Source of the DNA: Skermanella stibiiresistens SB22 | GTDB lineage: Bacteria > Pseudomonadota > Alphaproteobacteria > Azospirillales > Azospirillaceae | Assembly (NCBI RefSeq): GCF_000576635.1 | Contig: NZ_AVFL01000004.1 | Span: 1-64,000, forward strand | Direction: 5' to 3' | DNA: 64,000 nucleotides | Part shown: positions 23,644 through 32,664 of the stretch, piece after piece | How the letters are laid out: each line of letters starts with the position of its first letter | How positions within the stretch are numbered: the stretch's first letter is position 1 | Translations under genes and position numbers: made by a program | Notes under the pieces: generated by a model | Told to the model about the DNA's origin: nothing | Database searches by the model: none | Seen by the model: the letters and a program-made list of their open reading frames with translations, nothing else

Positions 23644-25157
23644 CAGAACACGATCCGTACGCCAAAGGTCAGGGAGTTCTCGGTGTATTCGTCGTCCTCG
23701 TCGTCGGCCACGCGCTGGGTGCGGCCGAGAGAGACGCTGCCGTAAACGTCCTTGGCGAGAGTGTGGGTCAGGGCCAGCCGGGCGCTGAAGGTGTCGGCGT
23801 CGATCGCCGTGCCGCCCAGCAATCCACCGCTGGCCGTGCCCGTGGTGGCGGTCGCCGTCGTCGCGGCGTCGCTCTCGGTCCGCCGCCAGCCCACGCCCGA
23901 GAACAGGCTGGTCTGGGGCGACAGCCGGCGAGTCCAGCCGACGCGGGCCGAGAGGTAGCTCTCGTCGGGGCGGATGTCGTATTCCCGCTTCTCCGACGTG
24001 CCGGCCAGGGTCAGGGTGTTGCGGTCGTAGTTGCCGACCAGCGAGGTTTGGAACCGGCTGGCGATGAAGGCCTCCGTCCGCAGCCCGAATCCCGGATCGG
24101 TGATGTCGACCGGCAGGTTGGTGATCGGGTCGATCAACTGGCCGGAGTCGTCCACCGCCAGCTGGAAGTTGCTGAACTGCCGCTGGGTCGTTTCCAGGAT
24201 ATGGGCGTAGCCGGCCTGGAAGGTCAGGTTCGGCGAGATCCTGTAGGACAGCGAACCGTTGATGTCGGGTTCGCCATAGCGCTCGCCATAGGTGAACCGC
24301 AGCTCGGTGCGCGGACCCGGTCGGGTCAGGAAGCCCGCGTACCAGATTGGCCCGTCGGGGTCGTCGTTCAGCGAGTTGGTGTCGATCTGCTCGTAGCCGA
24401 CCGAGCCCAGCGCGAAGAACTGGCGAAACAGCGCGTATTGGCCATTCAGCCGGTAGGTCGAGCGGTCGATGTCGCCGGTCCGGTTGTCCGACTCCGTGAT
24501 CTCCTGCTCGGCGATGGCGTCGATGCGGACCCGGCTGAAGATCGGGCCGGTCGACAGCCTGGCCAGCCCGTAATTCGTCGTGCTGTCGCCAAGCTCGTTC
24601 TTGCCCACGAAGGTGTAGGAGTAGCGGTAGCGCAGCTCGCTCTCGGCGTAGCGGCCGAAGCGATTCAGCAGATAGGGGCTGATCGAGCCGCTGACGACCT
24701 GCGTCCTGTTGGACCGGCCGGACGAGGAATTGCCGGAGGTCCGTCCGCCGGGATCGATCAGGGGCTGGCTGGCGCTGCCGTCGGCGTCGATGAACAGCAT
24801 GTCCTCGATCAGCTCGGTGCGTCCGAACCCGATGAAGTCGTTACGGATGTTGATGTCGGTGTCCTTGGACAGGATGGTGTCCATGGTCAGCCGGTAGTCG
24901 AAGGCGAAGTTGACCCGCCCCCCGTCGCCGCGCGCGTTGATGCCGACGAAAGGCGACAGGATCAGCGCGCTGTCCGCCTGGTCGTCCCGTTCGAGGTCGA
25001 CGTTGTCGGTTATGGTGACGTTGAAACCGGCGCTCTTGTCGACCTGGATATTGGCGGCTTTCGCGGATGGCGCCAAAGCCGGGCCGATTCCCTGCGTGAA
25101 CGCCAGCAGGGCGGCGACGGGAAGCAGCGCCCGCCGACGTTTGGGTCTCCGTCTCAT
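23643..25157 (-). CDS. XrtA/PEP-CTERM outer-membrane beta-barrel protein (TIGR03016)
   Basis: 504 aa with a very basic N-terminus and signal peptide (MRRRPKRRRALLPVAALLAF, cleavage probably after SAKA). The body is rich in alternating strands with aromatic ends (ESELRYRYSYTFVGKNE, NLTFQAGYAHILETTQRQ) and ends in the outer-membrane signature SLTFGVRIVF with a terminal Phe. This matches the TIGR03016 barrel found in exosortase loci, likely the exit route or anchor for the polymer. The start ATG at 25157 shares one base with the tyrosine-kinase stop. Confidence 0.9.
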   Translation of the reverse strand: MRRRPKRRRALLPVAALLAFTQGIGPALAPSAKAANIQVDKSAGFNVTITDNVDLERDDQADSALILSPFVGINARGDGGRVNFAFDYRLTMDTILSKDTDINIRNDFIGFGRTELIEDMLFIDADGSASQPLIDPGGRTSGNSSSGRSNRTQVVSGSISPYLLNRFGRYAESELRYRYSYTFVGKNELGDSTTNYGLARLSTGPIFSRVRIDAIAEQEITESDNRTGDIDRSTYRLNGQYALFRQFFALGSVGYEQIDTNSLNDDPDGPIWYAGFLTRPGPRTELRFTYGERYGEPDINGSLSYRISPNLTFQAGYAHILETTQRQFSNFQLAVDDSGQLIDPITNLPVDITDPGFGLRTEAFIASRFQTSLVGNYDRNTLTLAGTSEKREYDIRPDESYLSARVGWTRRLSPQTSLFSGVGWRRTESDAATTATATTGTASGGLLGGTAIDADTFSARLALTHTLAKDVYGSVSLGRTQRVADDEDDEYTENSLTFGVRIVF

Positions 25158-26143
25158 CAGGCCTTCTCTTCGGACGCCGCGGTTTTGCCCTTGCCGGCCT
25201 CGTCCTTCGCGTCCTTGGAACTTCCGTAGCCGTAACGCCCCTTGGAATAGCCGCTGTAGTACGAGCCGAAATGCTCGCTGGTCTTGGTCACGGCCGACTT
25301 GTTCAGGATCAGGTTGACGTTGTCGCAGGGCTCCAGCAGGTCGAGCGCGTGCTGGACCTGGGCTTGCGGCGTCCGGTTGGCCTCCACCACCATCAGCACC
25401 TGATCGACCAGATGCGACAGCACCACGGGTTCGGTGGTGGCGAGCACCGGCGGCGCGTCCAGGATGACGATCCTGTTTGGCTGCTGGTGTGCCAGCCGCG
25501 TGATCAGTTCCTTCATGGAAGGGCTGGCGTAGAGGTCGGTCGCCGAGGGCACCTCGCCGCCCGACGGCAGGAGGGTCAGCCGCATCTTCGAATCGCGCAG
25601 CAGCACCTCCGACGGGTCCAGGTCGGGTTCCAGCAGCAGGTCCGACAAGCCGCGCGCGGGCGGCAGGCCCAGCATCCGGAGGATGCTCGGGCGCATCGCG
25701 TCGGCGTCGATCAGCAGCACGTCGAAATGCTCGTCCGCCACGAAGCTGAGCGCCAGGTTCAGCGAGATGAAGCTCTTGCCCTCGCCGGGGACGGCGCTGG
25801 TCACCATCACCATGTTGGTGCGTCCGGTGGCGTCGGCGTCCATCGGGTTCATCTTCTGGATCAGCCGCCGCTTGAGCAGCCGCATCTCCTCGGCCAGCCG
25901 CGACCGGCGGTCGCCGGGATGGATCAGGCCCATGTCGCGCAGGTGCGCCGGGTCGATCGAGATCTCCCGTATTCCCGGCCTGTCGGCCCCCTGCTTCTCG
26001 ACTGGGTCGGCCGCTTCCCACGCCGGCGGCGCCACCGGCGCCAGCCGGGGAGACGCTTGCGGTTCGAGGGCCGGTGGTTGCTCCTCGACCTGGGCGCGCC
26101 GCGCCGCGTTCGACTGCCGCACCGCTCTGTGGATGAGATCCAT
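25157..26143 (-). CDS. XrtA-associated tyrosine autokinase (BY-kinase)
   Basis: 328-aa cytoplasmic BY-kinase that works with the adjacent chain-length protein to set polymer length. Seen: Walker A VTSAVPGEGKSFISLNLA, Walker A' VLLIDADAMRPS, Walker B IVILDAPPVLATTEPV, and a C-terminal tyrosine cluster (SYYSGYSKGRYGYG) for autophosphorylation. The start is the ATG at 26143 (MDLIHRAVRQSN) with AAGG 8 bp before it. The frame is open upstream through the chain-length gene but reads as low-complexity shadow. Confidence 0.92.
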   Translation of the reverse strand: MDLIHRAVRQSNAARRAQVEEQPPALEPQASPRLAPVAPPAWEAADPVEKQGADRPGIREISIDPAHLRDMGLIHPGDRRSRLAEEMRLLKRRLIQKMNPMDADATGRTNMVMVTSAVPGEGKSFISLNLALSFVADEHFDVLLIDADAMRPSILRMLGLPPARGLSDLLLEPDLDPSEVLLRDSKMRLTLLPSGGEVPSATDLYASPSMKELITRLAHQQPNRIVILDAPPVLATTEPVVLSHLVDQVLMVVEANRTPQAQVQHALDLLEPCDNVNLILNKSAVTKTSEHFGSYYSGYSKGRYGYGSSKDAKDEAGKGKTAASEEKA

Positions 26144-26205
26144 GTTTGTCGCCTTGCCCTTATCGAGCTTCTCGTACAGCCCTTCCAAGGGCGATTTCGC
26201 GGAGA

Positions 26206-27783
26206 TCAGGTCTCGCCGCGCTCGAACAGGACGCTGGCCAGACCCGACAGGGTCGGTTTCGGCGCCCCCGGCTGGTACAGCACCATCAGCCCGGCGAAGA
26301 CCACCAGCAGCACCGCCACCGAGCCACCCAGGGCGGACACCTCCAGCCGCCGCCAGCGGTTGTGGTGGGGCGATTCGACCATGCTGACATTGCCCAGCAC
26401 CGGCAGGTTGAAGGTGTCCCGAAGCGCGTTGGCGTTGGTGAAGCTGTCCTTCAGTTGGATCAGCACGAAGACCACCGCCAGGGCGGCGCCCAGCGCCGCA
26501 CCCAGCACGCCGCCGAACAGCAGCATCCGGTTCGGTCCGCTCGGCCGGTTGGGCACCATCGGCGGATCGACCACGCGGAAGTCGACATTGGTGGTCTGGG
26601 TATCCAGCCGCTCCGCCATCTGGATCGATTCGCGCCGCTCGATCAACTGCTCGTAGTTCTGCCGCAACACACCGTAATCGCGGTTCATCTGGGCCAATTG
26701 AAGCTCGACCGCCGGAACCTCGTTCTGTCGCTGCCGCAGGTCGGCCAGATCCTTGTTCCGCAGATCGACGCGCCGGTTGAGCGAGCTGATCTCGAACTCC
26801 AGCCGCTCGATCTCCGATTGCATCTGCTGGCGCACCGGGTTCGGCACCGAGCTGCTGGTGGCTTGGCGGCGGACATCGGCCTCGGCCTGCTGGATCATCC
26901 GGCGGACACTGATGACGGACGGGTTCTGGTCGGTCAGGCGCAGCCGCATGTCGTTCAATTGCTGGCGCAGCTGCTCCAGCCGCTGGCCCGCCGGCGTCGC
27001 GGCCTGGGCCGCCTGCGCTTGGGCGGGATCGGCCCCGGCCAGCGTCTCGGGCGTGCTGGCCAACTGGGCGCGCAGCTGATCGCGCTGCCACGTCGTCGAC
27101 TGGAGCTGGTTCTCGAGCTGGCGGATGTCGAACTCGGCCGTTTGCAGCCGGCTGTTCATGACATCCTTGTAGCGGAGTTCATCCGCGTTGATCCGGCGGA
27201 ACTCCGAGACGGCGGCTTCGCTGTCCCTGAGCCGCTTCTCGTAATCCGTGATCTGGCCCTCGATGAACCGGCGCGTCTTCTCGATGTCGCGGCGGTTGTC
27301 GCCGACATTCTGCTCGACGAAGATCTGCAGGATCGACTGGACGACGGAATGGGCGAGCTTGGGGTCGGAGTCCTCGAACTGGATGCTGAAGATCTGCCGG
27401 CCCTCGCCGAAGAACCTGATCCGCTGCTCCAGGTTCGACAGCAGCGCCTCGCGCGCACCCTCGCTGTCGACGGTCAGGTCCAAGTCGGTCAGGCGCAGCA
27501 ACTGCTCCATGTTCGGCCGGGAGATCAGCGTGCGCCGCATGATGTCGACCTGCTGCTCGACGTCGGGACGAACCGTCATGCCCTTCATCAAAGGGTTCAG
27601 CAGGCTCTGCGTGTCGACATAGACGCGGGCGCTGGCGCTGTAGCTGTCCGGCAACCGCGCCACCACCAACCACCCCGCCAAGCTGACGAGCCAGACGATG
27701 CCGACCACCCACCAGCGCCGCGCCCACATCTCGGAGACGTAGTGGCGCATCAGGTCTTTGAGGTTGAGCGTCAGGTCGTTCAT
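26206..27783 (-). CDS. XrtA-system chain-length determinant (Wzz family)
   Basis: 525-aa inner-membrane co-polymerase. Membrane helices lie at about residues 22-42 (ARRWWVVGIVWLVSLAGWLV) and in the C-terminal part (LLFGGVLGAALGAALAVVFV and VAVLLVVFAGLMVLYQP). Between them are a Wzz domain (SYSASARVYVDTQSLLNP) and a long periplasmic coiled coil of about 250 residues. The pre-helix proline-rich motif VVDPPMVPNRPSGPNR is typical. A second C-terminal helix distinguishes the exosortase subgroup from plain Wzz. It is followed by its tyrosine kinase. Confidence 0.93.
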   Translation of the reverse strand: MNDLTLNLKDLMRHYVSEMWARRWWVVGIVWLVSLAGWLVVARLPDSYSASARVYVDTQSLLNPLMKGMTVRPDVEQQVDIMRRTLISRPNMEQLLRLTDLDLTVDSEGAREALLSNLEQRIRFFGEGRQIFSIQFEDSDPKLAHSVVQSILQIFVEQNVGDNRRDIEKTRRFIEGQITDYEKRLRDSEAAVSEFRRINADELRYKDVMNSRLQTAEFDIRQLENQLQSTTWQRDQLRAQLASTPETLAGADPAQAQAAQAATPAGQRLEQLRQQLNDMRLRLTDQNPSVISVRRMIQQAEADVRRQATSSSVPNPVRQQMQSEIERLEFEISSLNRRVDLRNKDLADLRQRQNEVPAVELQLAQMNRDYGVLRQNYEQLIERRESIQMAERLDTQTTNVDFRVVDPPMVPNRPSGPNRMLLFGGVLGAALGAALAVVFVLIQLKDSFTNANALRDTFNLPVLGNVSMVESPHHNRWRRLEVSALGGSVAVLLVVFAGLMVLYQPGAPKPTLSGLASVLFERGET

Positions 27784-27829
27784 GTGAACCGTCCGGATTT
27801 TTCCACGCGCTCCAGGGCCTTTCCCGGCC

Positions 27830-28597
27830 TCAGAACCAGCTCTGCGGTATGATGATCACGTCGCCGGGCAGCACCGGCACGTTGGCGCGGATGTCGCCGT
27901 CGCGCAGCAGGTCGTCCAGCCGCACGTTGAACGTCGTCTTGTCCGTCGTGGCGCTTCCGCCGCGCGCCAGGACGGCGCGGTTGCCCGACGCGAACTCGGT
28001 CAGGCCACCGACCTCGATCATGACGTCCAGCATCGTCATGTTGGCCCGGTAGGGGATGGCGCGCGGCTGGGCCGCCTCGCCGACGACGCGGACCTGCTGG
28101 TCGAACGGACCGGCGAAGCCGCTGACGATCACGGTCACCAGCGGATCCTGGACGTAGACCTTCAGTTTCTGCTCGATCGCCCGGGCGAGCTGGGTCGGCG
28201 TCTTGCCGGTCGCCTCCAGATCCTCGATCAGGGGGGTGGAGATGCGGCCATCGGGACGGACCGGCACCGTCACCGAGAATTCGGGGCTTTGCCACACGAA
28301 GATCTGGATGGTGTCCAGCGGACCAATGCGATAGTCCGGCGTCGTCGGCTGCTGGACCATGACGTTGCCCGGCGCTGGCGGATCGTCGCCGTTGAACAGG
28401 CTGGTGATCGACGAGCAGCCCGTGACGCCGACCGCGATCAGGCACACCGCCGCCATCCTTGACGCGGCTTTGGACAGCCGCGCCCCGGATAGCCACCTGC
28501 GGGCCGGTTCCGAACCAGCATCCACCCTGCGGAGGATCGCCGACGCCAACGTCATGACAGACGTCATCGCCCGACCGCGAGAACGGCGCGAAATCAT
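27830..28597 (-). CDS. XrtA-system polysaccharide export lipoprotein (Wza-like)
   Basis: 255 aa. A lipobox VGVTGCSS (Cys about 61) follows a hydrophobic stretch, so it is predicted to be an outer-membrane lipoprotein. The Poly_export domain starts TPDYRIGPLDTIQIFVWQSP and includes VRPDGRISTPLIEDLEATGK; a SLBB-like part follows (FAGPFDQQVRVVGEAAQPRA), ending VLPGDVIIIPQSWF. It forms the periplasm-to-outside channel for the polymer. It is the first gene of the 13-gene operon. The start at 28597 gives an unusually long leader (about 45 residues before the hydrophobic core), and GGAGG lies only 1 bp before the ATG; a start at codon 11 or 15 is possible. Confidence 0.9.
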   Translation of the reverse strand: MISRRSRGRAMTSVMTLASAILRRVDAGSEPARRWLSGARLSKAASRMAAVCLIAVGVTGCSSITSLFNGDDPPAPGNVMVQQPTTPDYRIGPLDTIQIFVWQSPEFSVTVPVRPDGRISTPLIEDLEATGKTPTQLARAIEQKLKVYVQDPLVTVIVSGFAGPFDQQVRVVGEAAQPRAIPYRANMTMLDVMIEVGGLTEFASGNRAVLARGGSATTDKTTFNVRLDDLLRDGDIRANVPVLPGDVIIIPQSWF

Positions 28598-28703
28598 TCC
28601 TCCACCCCACTACCCCTTTATCGAAATGCTGGCTTTTTAAGCGAATCGCCAAGTTTCCGCGCGAAAACGATAGAAAACAATCATCTATGCCACGGGTTTT
28701 CAA

Positions 28704-28752
28704 CGGTCTGTACGGGCAACCACTAAAGGGCTAACAGTTACCGTACGGACCG
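28704..28752. promoter_or_regulatory. Inverted repeat in the divergent eps/FkbM promoter region
   Basis: In the 350-bp region 28598-28947, the arms CGGTCTGTACGG (28704-28715) and CCGTACGGACCG (28741-28752) are inverted copies with one mismatch, 25 bp apart. The small palindrome TAACAGTTA (28732-28740) abuts the right arm. It lies about 107 bp upstream of the export-lipoprotein start and about 195 bp upstream of the methyltransferase. It is a likely operator for a dimeric or looping regulator, identity unknown. No sigma-54 site with correct GG-N10-GC spacing was found here. The rest of the region shows nothing I can name. Confidence 0.5.
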
Positions 28753-28947
28753 GGAACCGGGTCATTCGACAGCGGGACGCCGATTTCGACAGTGCGTGTC
28801 CTTGGCGCTTCTTCATACGAACGATAGCCGCCGATGCCGAAACTTACCGCGCTACACCCTTTAAGCGCTTCACGGTGGCGGTTGACCTTGGCTATCACGG
28901 CGGCTCGTTTCATATGCATCGCGCCATGGTAAATAGGGAACGCCTGT

Positions 28948-29889
28948 ATGAAGAGCCTCGCCGACCGAATGAAGCTGGCGATCCTGTCGTCTCCGTTCCT
29001 CCGCTACCACTGCCGGTTCGACATCGCCGATGGCGGCGGCTTCAAGGTTCCGGTGATCGAGGGTTTCGGTTTCGACAATTTGAGAGGGCACGAGCCGATC
29101 CTGGACCGCATGATCGCCCACCTGCTGGACCTGCGGCCCGGCTGGTTCGTCGATGTCGGCGTCAATTGCGGCCAGACGCTGCTGAAGGTGGCGCGGCACG
29201 ACCGCGCCCGCTTCTATGTCGGGTTCGAGGTGCAGCCGCTCTGCCTGCACTACGTCGATCAGCTCATCTCGGTCAACCGGCTGGACAGTTTCAAGGTCCT
29301 GCCGATCGGGCTGTCCAACGCCAATCGTCTGGCCACCCTGACCAGCGAGGGGCCGGCCGATCCGCGCGCCACGACGGTCGAGGGCTTCTGGCCTCCGGAT
29401 TGGCAGCCGATCTCGCGCATGGTTCCCTTGCGGATCGGCGACGACGTGATCGACGATTTGGCGCTCGACCGGATCGCGGTCCTGAAAATCGATGTCGAGG
29501 GCGGCGAGGCCGACGTCCTGGAGGGGTTGGAGCGGACGGTGGCGCGCCACCGTCCCTACATATCGATCGAGATCCTGCCCTACAGCGTCAGCCGGATCGA
29601 CCAGGACGGTCCCGTCGCCGCCTCGATCCGGGAAGGCCGCCTCGCGGCGGTCGAGCGCCTGTCGCGGATGAACGGGGCGCGGGGCTACCGGTCCTTCCGG
29701 ATGCTGGCCGACGCCAAGCTGCTGGAGACGACCGATTACGACATCCCCTACCATCCGGACAACTGCAACTACCTGTTCGTGCCGGAGGAGCGTGTCGCCG
29801 AGGTGACCGGGGCCGAGGTGGCCGGGGCGAAGGTGGCCGGGGAAAAGGTGACCGGGACGGCGGACCCGGCTCCGGTGCCATCACCCTGA
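28948..29889 (+). CDS. FkbM-family methyltransferase
   Basis: 313-aa SAM-dependent methyltransferase. The SAM loop is GWFVDVGVNCGQTLLKV, with an acidic strand YVGFEVQPLCLHYV, and the FkbM hallmark IAVLKIDVEGGEADVLEGLE is present. The C-terminal HPDNCNYLFVPEE ends the domain; after it comes a 15-bp repeat tail. It would O-methylate a sugar of the polysaccharide. The start is the ATG at 28948 with AGGGAA 8 bp upstream. It is divergent from the XrtA operon and followed by the flippase. Confidence 0.88.
   Translation: MKSLADRMKLAILSSPFLRYHCRFDIADGGGFKVPVIEGFGFDNLRGHEPILDRMIAHLLDLRPGWFVDVGVNCGQTLLKVARHDRARFYVGFEVQPLCLHYVDQLISVNRLDSFKVLPIGLSNANRLATLTSEGPADPRATTVEGFWPPDWQPISRMVPLRIGDDVIDDLALDRIAVLKIDVEGGEADVLEGLERTVARHRPYISIEILPYSVSRIDQDGPVAASIREGRLAAVERLSRMNGARGYRSFRMLADAKLLETTDYDIPYHPDNCNYLFVPEERVAEVTGAEVAGAKVAGEKVTGTADPAPVPSP
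29800..29859 (+). repeat. Four 15-bp repeats inside the methyltransferase 3' end
   Basis: Four in-frame 15-mers, GAGGTGACCGGGGCC and close variants, encode the E-V-T/A-G-A-type repeats at the C-terminus of the FkbM protein. The reading frame is kept, so copy number could change tail length without loss of the enzyme. Confidence 0.85.
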
Positions 29890-29994
29890 ACATCATCCAT
29901 AAGAGGTGATGGCGGCGCTCTCCGCGCGCTGGCAACGGCGGCGGGGCGGCACTAAGGTCCGGCCCGCCGCTATCCGCCGTCACTGGAGCCGGGA

Positions 29995-31461
29995 TTGTCG
30001 AAGACGAGAAGGGCGGTCTATCTCTCCGCCGTCGCGCGCTACAGCGACATGATCATCCAGTTCGTGTCGGTCATGGTGATCGCCCGCGTCCTGACACCGG
30101 AAGAGATCGGGATCTTCTCCATCAGCGTGGCGTTCATAGCGCTGGCTCAGACGATGCGGGAATTCGGGTTGGGCGCCTATGTCGTCCAGGAGCGCGACCT
30201 CACCCGGGACAAGCTGCGTTCCGCCTTCGGAGTGGCCCTGGTGCTCGCCTGGGTCGTCGCGGCGCTGATCGCGGTGGCGGCGGGACCACTCGCCGGTTTC
30301 TACGGCCGGGCCGGGATCCGGGACGTCCTGCTGATCCTGGCGCTGACCTTCGTCATCTCGCCTCTGGGCCTGCCGGCGCAGGCGATGCTGATCCGCGAGC
30401 TTCAATTCGGCAAGCTCTACATCGTCCAGCTGATTTCCTCGACCATCCAGGTGGCGCTGACGATCACGCTGGCGATATTGGGGTTCAGCTATCTCAGCAT
30501 GGCCCTGGCCTCTCTGGGCGGCGGGTTGGCGGGGGTCACGGCCCTGGCTTTCCTCCGGCGCGACCTCGTCCTCATGACGCCGTCCCTGGCCGGATGGCGG
30601 GGCATCGCCGCGTTCGGCGGTTTCTCCAGCGGCGCCAACCTGGTCGGCACCTTCGGCGTCAACATGGCGGAGCTGATCATCGGCCGGATGCTCGGGTTCA
30701 GCGCGGTGGCCTATTACAGCCGGGCGATGGGCCTGTTGAACATCTTCCGCATGACCGTCCAGGCGACCGTCATGAGCGTGGCGTTGCCGGCTTTCGCCGA
30801 CCAGTACCGGGCGGGCATCGACATGCGGCCCGACTATGGCAGGGCGGCCGCCCTGATGACGGGGCTGGCCTGGCCGTTCTACGGCATGCTGGCGCTGCTG
30901 GCGGGGCCGGTGATCCATCTGCTCTACGGCGACCAATGGGAGCAGGCGGTGGTCGTCACCCAAATCTGCTGCGCTGGCGGCGCGGTCATGGCGCTGATCA
31001 TCCTGAGCGGCCCCCTGCTGACGGCGATTGGCAAGGTCAAGGCCAACCTGTGGCGGGAGATCGCGATCCAGGTGCCGCGCGCCGGCTTCACCCTGGTGGC
31101 GGCTTTCCATAGCCTGGAGGCGGTGGCCGTGGCCCAGGTCGCGGCCTATCTGGTGGCGCTGGTCGTCACGATCGATTCCACCCGGAGGTACATCGGGTTC
31201 GGCGTCGGAGATCTGGCGCGCGCGACCTGGCGCAGCCTGGCGGTGACGCTCACCACCATGGCTGTGGCCGCGGCCGTCCCGCTGCTGATCCCCGGCGCCG
31301 CGGTCGAGCGGGGCTTCCCATGGTTCTCGCTGGTGCTGCCGGCGTTCGGCGGGGCCTGTGGCTGGCTGGCGGCGGTCTTCGTGTTCGACCATCCGATCCG
31401 CCGCGAGATCCGGGTCGCCGGCGCCGGGGTGGCCGGCTGGCTGCGGACAGCCCGCGCCTGA
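29995..31461 (+). CDS. Wzx-like oligosaccharide flippase
   Basis: 488-aa inner-membrane protein of the MOP/polysaccharide-transport superfamily with about 12-14 helices. The N-terminus (DMIIQFVSVMVIARVLTPEE) and YVVQERDLTRDKLRSAFGVA are typical of Wzx/WzxC-type flippases, which turn the lipid-linked repeat unit to the periplasmic face. The start is a TTG at 29995 with TGGAG 6-10 bp before it; the next ATG would cut into helix 1. It converges with the GT2 gene, 3 bp apart. Confidence 0.9.
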   Translation: MSKTRRAVYLSAVARYSDMIIQFVSVMVIARVLTPEEIGIFSISVAFIALAQTMREFGLGAYVVQERDLTRDKLRSAFGVALVLAWVVAALIAVAAGPLAGFYGRAGIRDVLLILALTFVISPLGLPAQAMLIRELQFGKLYIVQLISSTIQVALTITLAILGFSYLSMALASLGGGLAGVTALAFLRRDLVLMTPSLAGWRGIAAFGGFSSGANLVGTFGVNMAELIIGRMLGFSAVAYYSRAMGLLNIFRMTVQATVMSVALPAFADQYRAGIDMRPDYGRAAALMTGLAWPFYGMLALLAGPVIHLLYGDQWEQAVVVTQICCAGGAVMALIILSGPLLTAIGKVKANLWREIAIQVPRAGFTLVAAFHSLEAVAVAQVAAYLVALVVTIDSTRRYIGFGVGDLARATWRSLAVTLTTMAVAAAVPLLIPGAAVERGFPWFSLVLPAFGGACGWLAAVFVFDHPIRREIRVAGAGVAGWLRTARA

Positions 31462-31464
31462 GCC

Positions 31465-32664
31465 TCAGGCCGCCTCCCGCGCTCCCCCCAACTTGCCGCT
31501 GAGCTTTTCCCGAAGCAGTTCGAAGGCGCCCGACACGCCGATCAGGGCCACGACGCGCGGCGTCAGGATGCGGGCGCTGGAAAAGCGCCGATCGCCCGCC
31601 GGGCTGGGGGCGAGCATCTCGTAGATCAGGCCCTTCGCCATCGCGACCCGGATCTGGCGGCCCAGCCTGCCCCAGCAAAGGCGCGCCAGCCGCAGGCAGG
31701 TCCGCGGCCCAATCTCGCGCAGGGCCGTGAAATGGGTCAGCGAGCGGAAAAGCATCTGGCGTTCTTCGGCGGTCAGGTCGTCGCCGCTCGCCACGATCCA
31801 GGCGAGATCGCGCTCGGCGTGTTCCAGGATGCCGTGCCGGGCCGCGATGACGAAGCGCTGGACGCGCGCCAGCCGCTCGTCGAAAGGTTGGGGGAAGCGC
31901 TGGGACTGGCGGACGTAGCCGGTCAGCGGCAGGTCGTCCAGCAGTTCGGATATGAAGATGGCGTTGTGGCGGCTCCACTGCGTGAACGGATCGGTGCCGC
32001 TGTGGGATTGGCTGAGCGTTCCCCGCGGGCCGTCGTGGCGGCGCTGGATGAAGGTCGCCTCCTCGATCCTGGCGGGGGGGAAATGACGCGCCAGCCGCAG
32101 CATCACGTCATAGTCCTGGCAGCGCACCAGCCGCGTGTCGAACAGGCCGATCCGCTTGAGGGCGTCGGTCCGGACGACGACGGCGGGCTGCCCCTGGACG
32201 AAGCAGTGCTCCATCATCCTGATCAGGAACTCGTCGCGCTCCACCTTGGGCAGCCGGGTTTCGTGCCGTAGTGCCATGCGGCCATCGGGGCCGGAATGCC
32301 CGATCTTGACGGCGCTATAGGTGAAGCCCGCCTCTGGATCGTTCTCCAGCGCGCTCAGATGCCGCTCCAGCGCGTCGGGCAGCGCCACGTCGTCGTCGTC
32401 GAAGACCCAGACGCAATCGCCCAGGACGCGGGGGATCGCCATGTTGATGGCCGTCGCCTTGCCGCCGTTGGGTTTGGAGATCACCTCGATCCGGTCGCCA
32501 TAGCCCTCCAGCACCGCCATCGTGCCGTCGGTCGAGCCATCGTTGACGACGATGACCTGATCCGGCTTCCTGGTCTGGGCCAGGATGCCGTCGATCGCCT
32601 CCCCGATGAATGCCGCCCGGTTCAGGGTCGGGATGATCACGGTGCAGGTCAGGCGCTCCATCAT
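31465..32664 (-). CDS. Family 2 glycosyltransferase
   Basis: 399 aa with a GT-A fold at the N-terminus: TVIIPTLNRAAFIGEAIDGI, VIVVNDGSTDGT, KPNGGKATAINMAIP, and the metal-binding DXD-like VWVFDDDDVALPD. The C-terminal 150 residues are helical and unassigned. It is a cytoplasmic or peripheral enzyme adding a sugar to the repeat unit. The start is the first of two adjacent ATGs (32664); the frame upstream lacks family similarity. Confidence 0.9.
   Translation of the reverse strand: MMERLTCTVIIPTLNRAAFIGEAIDGILAQTRKPDQVIVVNDGSTDGTMAVLEGYGDRIEVISKPNGGKATAINMAIPRVLGDCVWVFDDDDVALPDALERHLSALENDPEAGFTYSAVKIGHSGPDGRMALRHETRLPKVERDEFLIRMMEHCFVQGQPAVVVRTDALKRIGLFDTRLVRCQDYDVMLRLARHFPPARIEEATFIQRRHDGPRGTLSQSHSGTDPFTQWSRHNAIFISELLDDLPLTGYVRQSQRFPQPFDERLARVQRFVIAARHGILEHAERDLAWIVASGDDLTAEERQMLFRSLTHFTALREIGPRTCLRLARLCWGRLGRQIRVAMAKGLIYEMLAPSPAGDRRFSSARILTPRVVALIGVSGAFELLREKLSGKLGGAREAA

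Noticed and set aside
23643-26021. One long 792-aa protein covering the outer-membrane gene and its upstream region.
   Set aside because: The first 288 codons are an Arg/Pro/Gly-rich antisense-like shadow of the tyrosine-kinase gene; a real signal peptide starts at 25157.
28680-28694. TGGCAT...ATTGT on the minus strand before the export-lipoprotein gene as a sigma-54 site.
   Set aside because: Spacing is one base too long and the -12 GC is missing.
28731-28919. 62-aa minus-strand frame upstream of the methyltransferase.
   Set aside because: It overlaps the inverted repeat and promoter region, has no family similarity and no ribosome site.
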